Below the pieces are notes generated by a model. It did not search any database. It saw only the letters and a list, made by a program, of their open reading frames with translations, and was not told the origin of the DNA. A DNA stretch of 23,797 bases. Source: Aerococcus sp. UBA6277 (GTDB lineage: Bacteria > Bacillota > Bacilli > Lactobacillales > Aerococcaceae). Shown here piece after piece: positions 16,422-23,797 of this stretch. Numbering within the stretch: the stretch's first letter is position 1; each line of letters starts with the position of its first letter. The position numbers and the translations under genes were made by a program. The DNA lies in the NCBI RefSeq assembly GCF_002440555.1, contig NZ_DJUR01000030.1:1-23797 (forward strand), read 5' to 3'.

Positions 16422-16521
16422 TGCAACCAACTCCTTCACTAGAAAACCATGACAAGTATCATAGATTCTTTTTGTTCAATGGTTCATTACTTAAAAATTT
16501 ATGCCACTTCTAATAATAATA

Positions 16522-16566
16522 AGGATGGCTCAGCGATGATTACTAAACCATTAGCTAAACCATCCT
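16522..16566 (-). promoter_or_regulatory. Intercistronic hairpin between malE and malF
   Basis: On minus, 12 positions (16555-16566 with 16522-16533) pair without a mismatch, including G-U pairs, around a loop of 21 nt. The tail is TTATTATTATTAG, not a clean U tract. It probably acts as a partial terminator or as an RNase-stop that protects the malE messenger, giving more binding protein than permease. Confidence 0.65.
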
Positions 16567-16589
16567 CAATTTTTTTAAAGGTGTGTCAT

Positions 16590-17864
16590 TTAGTATTTTT
16601 GTGCAATGTTATCTACAATCACTTGAACAGCGTCGTCTGCTGATTGTTGTGCAGATTTGTTGCCTGATACTGCATCAAACATCATTGTTTCAGCACCTGT
16701 CCAAACTTCAGCCATTTCTGGAATATTTGGCATTGGTACAGCATCGTTATATTGCTCGATAACAGCGATAGCTAATTCATTTTCACCTGCATCCACAATT
16801 GCCTGACGAGCTTGTTGGTTAGCTGGTACTTCTGAGTTAAATTCATGTAGGCTATTCATATTTTCTTCAGTCGTTACATATTCTAACCATTGTTGTGCGG
16901 CTTCTTCATTTTCAGTATAGCCTGAAACAACCCAGCCCTTACCACCACCGAATGTTTGGTAAGCTTCGCCATTTGGCAATGTTGGGATTGAAGCAACGCC
17001 GTAGTCAACGCCACCTTCTTGGTAAGACGCTGCAGACCATGGTCCGCCGATTACTACAGCTGCGTCACCAGAGATGAAGGTTTCATCTACGAAGCTACCA
17101 GCTGAAGTTGTATCTAACATACCTTCTGGCCATTTTTCGTACCATGTTTGTGCGTATTCAATCCCTTCAACAGCACCTTCAGTATTTAAACCGATGTCAG
17201 ATGTATCAGTACCATCTTGCCCGAAGATGTAGCCACCGTAACCAGCAATTAAACCGTAAGCAGAGTAGAAGTCTACCCAGTTTGCTAAGAAGCCGGTGTT
17301 TTTGCCTGATTCAGAAGAGTAGTCATAAGCTGAATCTTCTGACAAGGCTTCTAATTCTTCAAATGTTGTTGGGGCAGTATCGATTAATTCTTTGTTGTAG
17401 TAAAGGACTAAGGCTTCAACTACATAAGGCATACCGTAAATTTCGTCATTAGCTGTTACTTGACGCTCATCTGTTTCATCGTAACGACCATCATCTGGCA
17501 GTGTTACTGGTAATAAATGTCCTTGAATACCTAGATTTCCAATCCGGTCGTAAGGGGCGATTGTCACGTCTGGCGCAATCCCTGCTGGACCATCTAATGA
17601 AAGTGAATCTAAGGTTTCGAACATTTCACGCTCAACAACTTCAACGTCAATCCCTGTCTCTTCTTCAAAAGCTGGGGCAATTTCATTTACGTAATCCACG
17701 TAGTCAGCACCAACTGATACCTGTAAGGTGCTACCGCTTGCGCTATCTGATCCGCCATCTGAACTAGCGGATTCTTCGCCACCATTCCCACATGCTGCAA
17801 GCACTAAAGCAGCTGACGCTGTTACCAAACCAAAGGCTGTTTTCTTCCACTGCAATTTACTCAT
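16590..17864 (-). CDS. malE: Maltodextrin-binding lipoprotein MalE
   Basis: The 424-residue protein is the extracellular solute-binding subunit anchored to the membrane by lipid. The signal peptide has a basic start (MSKLQWKK), a hydrophobic core and the lipobox LAAC with modified Cys25, followed by a Gly/Ser-rich linker (about 26-45). The mature part has family 1 solute-binding features such as VTIAPYDRIGNL and GDAAVVIGGPWS. ATG follows AGGAGG at 7 nt. First gene of the operon malE-malF-malG-DUF1189-msmX, driven from 17915-17952. Confidence 0.95.
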   Translation of the reverse strand: MSKLQWKKTAFGLVTASAALVLAACGNGGEESASSDGGSDSASGSTLQVSVGADYVDYVNEIAPAFEEETGIDVEVVEREMFETLDSLSLDGPAGIAPDVTIAPYDRIGNLGIQGHLLPVTLPDDGRYDETDERQVTANDEIYGMPYVVEALVLYYNKELIDTAPTTFEELEALSEDSAYDYSSESGKNTGFLANWVDFYSAYGLIAGYGGYIFGQDGTDTSDIGLNTEGAVEGIEYAQTWYEKWPEGMLDTTSAGSFVDETFISGDAAVVIGGPWSAASYQEGGVDYGVASIPTLPNGEAYQTFGGGKGWVVSGYTENEEAAQQWLEYVTTEENMNSLHEFNSEVPANQQARQAIVDAGENELAIAVIEQYNDAVPMPNIPEMAEVWTGAETMMFDAVSGNKSAQQSADDAVQVIVDNIAQKY

Positions 17865-17897
17865 TTACTTTTCCTCCTAAAATATAAATACCCATAA

Positions 17898-17911
17898 TGT
17901 AATCGCTTGCA
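17898..17911 (-). promoter_or_regulatory. cre-like box downstream of the malE promoter
   Basis: TGTAATCGCTTGCA (plus strand) matches the cre consensus except at one position. It lies just after the -10 at 17915-17920, a roadblock position for CcpA. A second, weaker box TGCACACGCTTTCA at 17920-17933 lies in the promoter spacer. Confidence 0.55.
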
Positions 17912-17914
17912 CAA

Positions 17915-17952
17915 ATTATTGCACACGCTTTCAATCTTTGCAACCGTTTTCG
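17915..17952 (-). promoter_or_regulatory. malE promoter with MalR-type operator
   Basis: On minus, TTGCAA (17938-17943) and AATAAT (17915-17920) are 17 nt apart. The operator CGAAAACGGTTGCA (17939-17952) overlaps the -35, so a bound LacI-type repressor would block RNA polymerase. Confidence 0.75.
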
Positions 17953-18017
17953 TGTAGGTTTTAAAAATATTTTTTTACTTTTAATATATTGCAAAGTATT
18001 CTTTACTGTCGACTAGT

Positions 18018-19847
18018 TTAATTTACACTAACCATGTAGGTTCCCGGTCTCACCTTAATGTAACCGCCTTCAATATCTGCAAGGTTCGTGAGGACAATTT
18101 TTGTATTTTTCTCTAGACCAATCTGCAAGTCTTGATTACCCTGGTTAAAATAGGCACGCAGGGTTTGCCCTCGGTAAGTCTTTGTAAAGGCTAAAATTCG
18201 CTCACTAGGCAAGTCTTGTGACCAGTCTAGGGTCCCCAAGTTGATGAGATCACTATAGTTCCGTCGCATTTGAATCAGATCCTTGGTAAATTGCCACATA
18301 GCTTGGTCTTGCTTGTCCTTTTCCCAGACCATGCATTTGCGGTTGTCTGGGTCGTCGCCACCGTCCAGACCGATTTCCGTGCCGTAATAGATGCAAGGCG
18401 TACCGGTTTGAAGGAAGGTAAAGGCAAGAGCTGACTGAACTTTATCCTTGTCGTATTTTGCCCGGGTCAGGATCCTGTCGGTATCGTGTGAATCTAGTAG
18501 GTTAAACTGGGCTTGGTTGGTTTGCGTTCGGTAAAGCATTTGTTGACTGGTCATCCGGTCCATAAACTGCCGGTTGGTCATGTCTTGATTTGTTGCCCCG
18601 TCCTCTATTTGGTCTTTTTCTGTCGGTCCAAAAAAGAAGTCCTTGATTTGGTCTGTCATCGGATAATTCATGATGGCATGGAATTCGTCCCCTTCAAGGA
18701 AACGCTGAGCTGAATGCCAGATTTCACCGACGATATAGAAATCTTCTTTCAAATTGACGCAAGCCCGGTGGAAGTCTTTCCAGAATTGATGGTCCACTTC
18801 ATTGGCAACATCCAACCGCCAGCCGTCGATATCAAAATTTTGAATATAGTGACGGGCAACGTCTAACAAGTAGGCTTTTACCTCAGGGTTTGCCGTATTT
18901 AATTTGGGCATGTGGGGTTCAAAGGCAAAGGTCTGATAGGTCAATTGCTGGCGGTCAAACCGCTCGCCGCCACTATAGTCAATCGCCCCAAAGGCTTGAA
19001 CGGGAAAGTCTTGGATATGGAACCAGTTTTTGTAGATAGACTGGTCCTGATTGACCAAGACGTCTTGCCATTGACTGGATGCATAGCCGATATGGTTAAA
19101 GACAGCGTCCAGCATTACCCGAATGCCCCGATCATGGGCTTGGCTGACCATTTTGCCAAATAATTCAGCGTCACCGAAGGCTGGATCGATGGTCATATAG
19201 TCGCTGGTATCGTATTTATGGTTAGTGTCCCCCTTGAAAATCGGGGTGAGATAGATGCCAGTGATCCCCAAATCAGCCAAATAATCCAGATGGTCGATAA
19301 TCCCTTGCAAGTCTCCGCCATAGAAATCATCATGACGGGGATGGGCCCTGGAACCCCAAGGTAAAGTATTTTCTGGGTCATTTGTGGGGTCTCCGTTCGC
19401 AAAACGTTCAGGGAAAATCTGATACCAGACCGTGTCTTTCACCCAAGTTGGCGTCTTAACCCGGTCACTTTCATGAAAATATGGCAGGCGGAAATAAGCA
19501 TTGACTTGGCCTAAAATATGGGGATCATCTCCTGGGTAAACTCCGCGATCACAATAAAAGACCTCATTCCCGGCAATGTCCTGGACACGAAAGGCATAAG
19601 CTAGACGGTTGGGCGCTAATTGCCACTCATACTGCCAATAGTCATGGAGGTCACTAGAGGCGACTTTCGTCATTTCCTGACTGGTCCGGTACCAAGCCTC
19701 CGAATAATGTAGGTAGGTATCCCCCGCCAGCAAGTCCACCTGGGCTACGTCATCTTTCTTGGTCCTCAGACGAATATGGACGGTATCTTCATCATATAAA
19801 TAGGCAAATTCACTCTCCGGTCGGTGGTATAAAGCTGCTGAATCCAT
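18018..19847 (-). CDS. Neopullulanase/cyclomaltodextrinase-type GH13 enzyme
   Basis: The 609-residue enzyme has an N-terminal CBM34-like domain (about 1-125), a GH13 barrel from about 135, and a C-terminal beta domain. Catalytic residues are Asp346 (GWRLDVANEVD), Glu375 (IVGEIWH) and Asp455 (LLDSHDTDRIL); HMPKLNT is the fifth conserved region typical of subfamily GH13_20. There is no signal peptide, so it acts inside the cell on imported linear, branched or cyclic maltodextrins. ATG follows GAGGAG at 6 nt. It has its own promoter with a cre-like box and no MalR-type operator. Maltogenic amylase, neopullulanase and cyclomaltodextrinase cannot be told apart here. Confidence 0.92.
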   Translation of the reverse strand: MDSAALYHRPESEFAYLYDEDTVHIRLRTKKDDVAQVDLLAGDTYLHYSEAWYRTSQEMTKVASSDLHDYWQYEWQLAPNRLAYAFRVQDIAGNEVFYCDRGVYPGDDPHILGQVNAYFRLPYFHESDRVKTPTWVKDTVWYQIFPERFANGDPTNDPENTLPWGSRAHPRHDDFYGGDLQGIIDHLDYLADLGITGIYLTPIFKGDTNHKYDTSDYMTIDPAFGDAELFGKMVSQAHDRGIRVMLDAVFNHIGYASSQWQDVLVNQDQSIYKNWFHIQDFPVQAFGAIDYSGGERFDRQQLTYQTFAFEPHMPKLNTANPEVKAYLLDVARHYIQNFDIDGWRLDVANEVDHQFWKDFHRACVNLKEDFYIVGEIWHSAQRFLEGDEFHAIMNYPMTDQIKDFFFGPTEKDQIEDGATNQDMTNRQFMDRMTSQQMLYRTQTNQAQFNLLDSHDTDRILTRAKYDKDKVQSALAFTFLQTGTPCIYYGTEIGLDGGDDPDNRKCMVWEKDKQDQAMWQFTKDLIQMRRNYSDLINLGTLDWSQDLPSERILAFTKTYRGQTLRAYFNQGNQDLQIGLEKNTKIVLTNLADIEGGYIKVRPGTYMVSVN

Positions 19848-19866
19848 TGGTTCTCCTCATTTCTAT

Positions 19867-19903
19867 GTTTTATTTTGACACTTACAACAAGTAAACGCTT
19901 ACA
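19867..19903 (-). promoter_or_regulatory. Putative promoter of the GH13 gene with cre-like box
   Basis: On minus, TTTACT (19890-19895) and TAAAAC (19867-19872) are 17 nt apart. The box TGTAAGCGTTTACT (19890-19903) matches cre at all but the last position and overlaps the -35, which suggests CcpA repression. Confidence 0.6.
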
Positions 19904-19913
19904 TATAAAGATA

Positions 19914-19947
19914 GAAAAATAGCTAATGGCCCATAACCATTAACTAT
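19914..19947 (-). terminator. Terminator of the malT gene
   Basis: On minus, ATAGTTAATGG (19937-19947) pairs with CCATTAGCTAT (19919-19929), one G-U pair, around a 7-nt loop, followed by TTTTTCTATC. It lies about 80 bp after the malT stop codon. Confidence 0.8.
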
Positions 19948-20028
19948 CCTCCTTATCGACTTAGCTGACCCTAAGATTTACTATCTTCAACGGTAAACAT
20001 CAAGCCGACATTTTTCATTATGACTATA

Positions 20029-22257
20029 TTAAAAGTGAATTTTACCTGCTTCTTGACCGCCATCGATGTGTTGGTCAACGCTAGCTAATTCAATCCGGTC
20101 AATAGATTCACTATTCGTCACAACCACAATCACTGTTTTTTCCTTGTTAGCCTCTTCGATCGCTTGTAAGTTAATTTCGCCAATCACCTGACCAGCAGTC
20201 ACTTCTTGGTCCACGGCTACCGTTAAACCAAAGATTTCCGGGTCAAAATTGTTGGTATCAATCCCCATGTGGATCAATACTTCAAGGCCATCGCTCGTTT
20301 GAATCCCGATTGCATGATGACTTGGGAAAATCGACACGATTTTACCAGCTACTGGCGCATAAACTTTAGCAGTTTTAGCGTCTGCATCCGGCTCGACAGC
20401 GTAACCGTCACCCATCATTTTTTCCGAGAATACAGGGTCATTTACACGAGAGATATCTAACAATTGACCAGCAACCGGTGCTAAAACAGGTGATGCTTGA
20501 CCAGATGCAGCTGCTTTCTGAGACGTGGCCACTGGTTCGCTAGCTCCCGCTTTGCCTGTCACCTTGTCTGAAGGTGCCGGAATAGCAGTACCAGCGTCCA
20601 ACAAGTCGTTGATGTCAGATTTTAGAATGTCAGATTTTGGTCCGTAAATTGCTTGTACACCAGTACCACGAACCATTAATCCCATAGCACCAGCTGCTTT
20701 CCAATACTCATCACTAGCTACTTTTTCAGTGTCCTTAACTGTCACGCGTAGTCGTGTCATGCAAGCATCTACAAAGTCGATATTTTCACGGCCACCTAAT
20801 AAGTAGATAACATCTGCAATTTGTTGCTCGCTCGCATTTGAGGCAATGGCTGAAGTTTGGCCGTCAGCTGCTTTATCAGCTTGTTCAGCCCCCAATCCCT
20901 CTTCGTAGTTACCTAAACGACCAGGTGTTGCGTATTTAAATTTCTTAATCATGAAGTTTGCAATAAAGTATGTTAATACACCAAATACCAGTGTCACCAA
21001 GATAAAGTTAATCACGTCACCCATAATACCAGCTTGCGCTGATAATGGGATACGGGTCAAGAATTCAATAGTCCCGAACGAATGCACGCGTAGGTTTAAC
21101 ACATCCGCCATAGCAAATGCCGCTCCCTGAATCACTGCATACACCACATATAAAGGCATAGCGACGAACATAAACATGTATTCCAATGGTTCAGTTACCC
21201 CAGTTAGGAAAACGGCAGCCGCAGCTGAAATGAACATTGGTTTATATTTATCTTTCTTATCTTGGTCAACATTGCGGTACATTGCGTAGGTTAACCCCAT
21301 CAAGATACCTGAGGAACCAATCATTTGCCCAACTTTGAAACGAGCAGGCACCCAATTTTCTAGTACATATTGATAATTTTGCGTGTCACCAGCATTGTTG
21401 AAGTTTGCTAAGTCAGTTGCCCAAGCTAACCATAATGGGTCCTGTCCAACTACTTGTGCACCCGCTTGCGCACCCGTTAAAATTTCATATGTACCACCAA
21501 GTTCGGTGTAGTTAATCGGAATGGTTAACATGTGATGTAAACCAAACGGTAACAATAGACGTTCTAAAGTACCAAAAATAAATGGCGCTAAGATTGGCGC
21601 AGTATCTTGAGAAGTTGCAATCCATTGACCAAATGCGTTAATACCTGATTGAATCACTGGCCAAACAACTGCTAAACCTAAAGCAGTCACTAATGCCCAT
21701 GCAATCACGACAAATGGTACAAAGCGTTTACCATTAAAGAAGGACAACACTTCTGGTAATTTACGATAGTTGTAGTATTTATTGTAAGCACTCGCCCCAA
21801 TAAAACCTGAAATAATCCCTACAAATACCCCCATGTTTAAAGCTGGCGCTTCTAGAACACTAGTAAAGTAGCCATTTACAGGAATCGTTTGACCAAATAC
21901 CGTGCTTGTCACAGCAGCAGGATCAGCTAACATTTCAGCTGTAACGCCAAACAAGGCACCTGTAATCCGGTTAATTAAGACAAAAGCAACAGCTGCCGCA
22001 AAGGCCCCACCAGCACGGTCCTTAGCCCATGAACCACCAATTGCAATCGCAAATAATAAATGCAGGTTACCAATAATGGCCCAACCAATTGACTCTAACA
22101 CGCCGCCCGTAGTGACTAAAAAACTAATATTTTCAGCAAACAAGGGAATGGTCTTACCAATTGAAATCATTAAACCTGCAGCTGGCATAACTGCAATAAC
22201 AACCATCAAAGCCTTCCCAAATTGTTGCCAAAATTCAAACGTAAACAGTCTCTTCAT
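20029..22257 (-). CDS. malT: PTS EIICBA, maltose/glucose type (MalT-like)
   Basis: The 742-residue membrane permease imports and phosphorylates its sugar. Domain order: EIIC (about 1-420, roughly ten membrane helices, substrate region with GVTEPLEYMFMF), EIIB (about 478-560, phosphorylated Cys499 in DACMTRLRV) and EIIA of the glucose type (about 600-740, phosphorylated His663 in VLIHMGID, second active-site His in FPSHHAIGI). The linker before EIIA is rich in Ala, Ser and Lys. The neighbouring MapP-like gene and the MalR-type operator favour maltose, giving maltose-6'-phosphate, over glucose. ATG follows AAGGAG at 8 nt. Single-gene unit between two terminators. Confidence 0.88.
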   Translation of the reverse strand: MKRLFTFEFWQQFGKALMVVIAVMPAAGLMISIGKTIPLFAENISFLVTTGGVLESIGWAIIGNLHLLFAIAIGGSWAKDRAGGAFAAAVAFVLINRITGALFGVTAEMLADPAAVTSTVFGQTIPVNGYFTSVLEAPALNMGVFVGIISGFIGASAYNKYYNYRKLPEVLSFFNGKRFVPFVVIAWALVTALGLAVVWPVIQSGINAFGQWIATSQDTAPILAPFIFGTLERLLLPFGLHHMLTIPINYTELGGTYEILTGAQAGAQVVGQDPLWLAWATDLANFNNAGDTQNYQYVLENWVPARFKVGQMIGSSGILMGLTYAMYRNVDQDKKDKYKPMFISAAAAVFLTGVTEPLEYMFMFVAMPLYVVYAVIQGAAFAMADVLNLRVHSFGTIEFLTRIPLSAQAGIMGDVINFILVTLVFGVLTYFIANFMIKKFKYATPGRLGNYEEGLGAEQADKAADGQTSAIASNASEQQIADVIYLLGGRENIDFVDACMTRLRVTVKDTEKVASDEYWKAAGAMGLMVRGTGVQAIYGPKSDILKSDINDLLDAGTAIPAPSDKVTGKAGASEPVATSQKAAASGQASPVLAPVAGQLLDISRVNDPVFSEKMMGDGYAVEPDADAKTAKVYAPVAGKIVSIFPSHHAIGIQTSDGLEVLIHMGIDTNNFDPEIFGLTVAVDQEVTAGQVIGEINLQAIEEANKEKTVIVVVTNSESIDRIELASVDQHIDGGQEAGKIHF

Positions 22258-22285
22258 TTTTTTCGCTCCTTCATTTACACCCTTT

Positions 22286-22299
22286 TGATAACGGTTTCA
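22286..22299 (-). promoter_or_regulatory. cre box in the malT leader
   Basis: On minus, TGAAACCGTTATCA matches the cre consensus TGWNANCGNTNWCA at all defined positions. It lies some 20 nt after the -10, where CcpA would act as a roadblock. Confidence 0.7.
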
Positions 22300-22312
22300 T
22301 AACTCAAAACAA

Positions 22313-22350
22313 ATTATACACTGTAAAATACTTTTGTGCAACCGTTTGCA
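22313..22350 (-). promoter_or_regulatory. malT promoter with MalR-type operator
   Basis: On minus, TTGCAC (22336-22341) and a perfect TATAAT (22313-22318) are 17 nt apart. The operator TGCAAACGGTTGCA (22337-22350) is the most symmetrical of the five and overlaps the -35. Confidence 0.8.
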
Positions 22351-22369
22351 TCTTTTTTTTTACTATAGC

Positions 22370-22403
22370 AAAAAGACCGCGAGAATTTCCCACTCTCACG
22401 GTC
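22370..22403 (-). terminator. Terminator between the MapP-like gene and malT
   Basis: On minus, GACCGTGAGA (22394-22403) pairs with TCTCGCGGTC (22375-22384), one G-U pair, around a 9-nt loop, followed by TTTTT. On plus the tail is CCTTTTAAA, so it may also work weakly in that direction. The 164 bp from here to the gene end are AT-rich and hold nothing else I can identify. Confidence 0.8.
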
Positions 22404-22567
22404 CTTTTAAATGTTTTATTTAATTAAAAATATTGCCCTTCTTCTTGCTACTTCTAACATTTGTTAGCCTTAAATATTGTAGATAAATCAGAAAATCTAG
22501 CTAGTAATCATTCTAATGTTGCCATATTTACATACGTAGTTTCAATATTTATCTTTATATTTAGCTT

Positions 22568-23404
22568 CTAGTCAATAGTTTCTACTAGTACACCTGAGTG
22601 GTCTGATACGGCTTGCTGGCGTTCGCCATCAAACACAACTTCGGATTTTTGTACTGCGACACCTTTAGGTACGAAGATATAGTCAATACGAATTTGTTCT
22701 TTAAGCCCGGTCCAGCCACCGATTTCTTTCAATACTGTCGGTCCACCGATAGTTTCTTCTGCAATCATATACGAGTCTGTAATTGGAATAGCTGTTGACA
22801 CCATGTAGTCATAACCATCTGTCCCGGCAGGATTATTAAAGTCACCCATAAAATAAATTGGCAACTTAGTTCTAGCCAGGTATTTTTCAGTTTCTTGCCA
22901 TTCATAATGAAATTCTTCATTATTTTTCCCGTGCCACCATGAGAAGTGGCCAGAAACCGCCATAAAGCTTTCGCCATTTGGTTTAGTGATCTTAGCCGTA
23001 AGAATACGCCGTGTTTTATAGTCATACCAATCATGACTTTTTGATACGTTATAGCTAGTGACGCTATCAATTGGGTATTTTGATAAAATCGCTACACCCT
23101 CTTGCATTGTGTCATGCGCAATATGAGTCATAGCCCACGCCCAATAGTAGGTTTTGCCTAATTCCGCTAATAATGCTACTAAACGCATAGCAAAATTATC
23201 TTCTTTAACATTCACTTGCCCATCCATAGGGACAAAGTTCTCAATATTTTTAACGTCTACTCGATGTCCAATAATTTTCTGATTAACTTCTTGTAAGCCC
23301 ACTACATCGATATCCCACTCAGCAATCGATTGCGCAATAAAAGCTAATTTTTGATCTTGATCATCTTCACCATAAGAATGAGTATTTAATGTTAACAGTT
23401 TCAA
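22568..23404 (-). CDS. mapP: Endonuclease/exonuclease/phosphatase-fold protein, probable maltose-6'-phosphate phosphatase
   Basis: The 278-residue cytoplasmic protein belongs to the DNase I-like metal-dependent phosphohydrolase family. Landmarks: TLNTHS at 5-10, metal-binding Glu39 in LQEV, His153 in SGHFS, Asp188 and Asn190 in GDFNN, Asp241 in IDYIF, and Asp268-His269 in SDHSG. Such proteins are often labelled nucleases, but a family member next to malT in enterococci (MapP) removes phosphate from maltose-6'-phosphate, and the same neighbourhood occurs here. It would turn the product of MalT into maltose. The start is TTG, about 11 nt after AAGGAG; no ATG fits. It has its own promoter and a terminator. 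The assignment is by context and fold. Confidence 0.72.
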   Translation of the reverse strand: MKLLTLNTHSYGEDDQDQKLAFIAQSIAEWDIDVVGLQEVNQKIIGHRVDVKNIENFVPMDGQVNVKEDNFAMRLVALLAELGKTYYWAWAMTHIAHDTMQEGVAILSKYPIDSVTSYNVSKSHDWYDYKTRRILTAKITKPNGESFMAVSGHFSWWHGKNNEEFHYEWQETEKYLARTKLPIYFMGDFNNPAGTDGYDYMVSTAIPITDSYMIAEETIGGPTVLKEIGGWTGLKEQIRIDYIFVPKGVAVQKSEVVFDGERQQAVSDHSGVLVETID

Positions 23405-23461
23405 CTAAATTAACGCTCCTTTTTATTCATTTTGATATCAGTAACTTGTCTATCTAATTCG

Positions 23462-23489
23462 ATTATAACTCAAACCATTTAATTCACAA
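23462..23489 (-). promoter_or_regulatory. Promoter of the MapP-like gene
   Basis: On minus, TTGTGA (about 23484-23489) and a perfect TATAAT (about 23462-23467) are 16 nt apart. No MalR-type operator or cre box is visible, unlike malT. Confidence 0.6.
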
Positions 23490-23535
23490 AAACATAATGT
23501 GAAGTGAAGTCAAATCCTCTATTAACACTCAGACA

Positions 23536-23797
23536 TTAGCTACCCGTACTAATCCGCCAGATAGCAAAACGAATAAAGGCTGCAATCAATAGCATGGCCA
23601 TTTCACCAGCAAAGTGGCTAGTATTATGCTTCGGTGATTTGAAAAGGACTTGGAAGGCATCTCCTAGTCTCACTTTTAAAATCACAACACTAAAGGCAAT
23701 TAAAATAAAAATCAAGATGGCCATTCCGGTGTTGCCAATCAATAAGAAACCAATCAAGATAAGTAATAAACTGATATGAACTACAACGCCATTAAAA
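23536..23797 (-). CDS. C-terminal part of an unrecognised membrane protein, cut by the window edge
   Basis: The reading frame is open through the right edge of the window, so 87 codons are visible and the true start lies outside; the TTG at 23757 is internal. The visible part has two hydrophobic stretches near the edge (HISLLLILIGFLLIGNTGMA and ILIFILIAFSVVILK), a polar loop with GDAFQVLFKSPKHNTSHF, and a last hydrophobic segment (EMAMLLIAAFIRFAIW) before the stop codon. I do not recognise the family. It is upstream of the MapP-like gene on the same strand, but the promoter between them argues against strict co-transcription. Confidence 0.55.
   Translation of the reverse strand, partial: FNGVVVHISLLLILIGFLLIGNTGMAILIFILIAFSVVILKVRLGDAFQVLFKSPKHNTSHFAGEMAMLLIAAFIRFAIWRISTGS

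Noticed and set aside
16422..16439. Six-codon longer start of malF at GTG 16439
   Set aside because: It would place the AAGGAG inside the coding region with nothing suitable upstream.
21902..22288. 128-codon antisense frame over the start of malT
   Set aside because: Mirrors the EIIC coding sequence and crosses the malT ribosome binding site; no ribosome binding site of its own.
1..23797. CRISPR array, phage or transposase genes
   Set aside because: No regularly spaced repeats and no integrase, transposase or phage-like proteins seen; the only repeat signals are the short ones listed.

Overview
The window looks like a chromosomal segment from a low-GC Gram-positive coccus of the order Lactobacillales. 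AGGAGG-type ribosome binding sites, TTGACA/TATAAT promoters, cre-like boxes and a LacI-type MalR all fit. The combination of a maltose EIICBA with an adjacent MapP-like phosphatase, a MalEFG-MsmX ABC system and a DUF1189 'MalA' protein is typical of that order. An Aerococcus-like genus is my best guess, but that is inference. Almost every gene is on the minus strand; only the LacI-family regulator (6426-7421) is on plus.

Layout. 8-203: tRNA-Leu(UAA) and tRNA-Gly(GCC) on minus with a good promoter upstream. 204-840: no annotated-size gene, but complementary segments suggesting a structured RNA and one 23-codon reading frame with a strong ribosome binding site. 841-2174: ROK sugar kinase and a lone PTS EIIB of the lactose/cellobiose family. 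2346-6251: glgP and malQ, cytoplasmic maltodextrin breakdown. 6252-6425: divergent control region. 6426-7421: malR. 7460-8071: non-coding stretch with two minus-strand terminators. 8072-11966: four-gene operon of two Gfo/Idh/MocA oxidoreductases, a TIM-barrel sugar isomerase/epimerase and a ThuA-like protein. 12078-17864: malE-malF-malG-DUF1189-msmX. 18018-19847: neopullulanase-type GH13. 20029-22257: EIICBA (MalT-like). 22568-23404: MapP-like phosphatase. 23536-23797: truncated membrane protein.

How it works together. Maltodextrins would enter through MalEFG/MsmX and be processed inside the cell by the neopullulanase, MalQ and glycogen phosphorylase to glucose and glucose-1-phosphate; the ROK kinase would phosphorylate free glucose. 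Maltose would enter as maltose-6'-phosphate through MalT and be dephosphorylated by the MapP-like protein. A maltose phosphorylase is not in the window. Five promoters share one 14-bp operator (NGAAANCGGTTGCA on the minus strand) whose right end forms the -35 box or lies beside it: ROK, malQ-glgP, the oxidoreductase/ThuA operon, malE and malT. The obvious candidate regulator is the LacI protein encoded here. Several cre boxes add probable CcpA control.

The most intriguing part is the oxidoreductase/ThuA operon. It has the composition of a 3-keto-glycoside pathway (oxidation at C3, isomerisation/epimerisation, ThuA step, re-reduction), yet it carries the same operator as the maltodextrin genes. 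Its substrate cannot be read from sequence.
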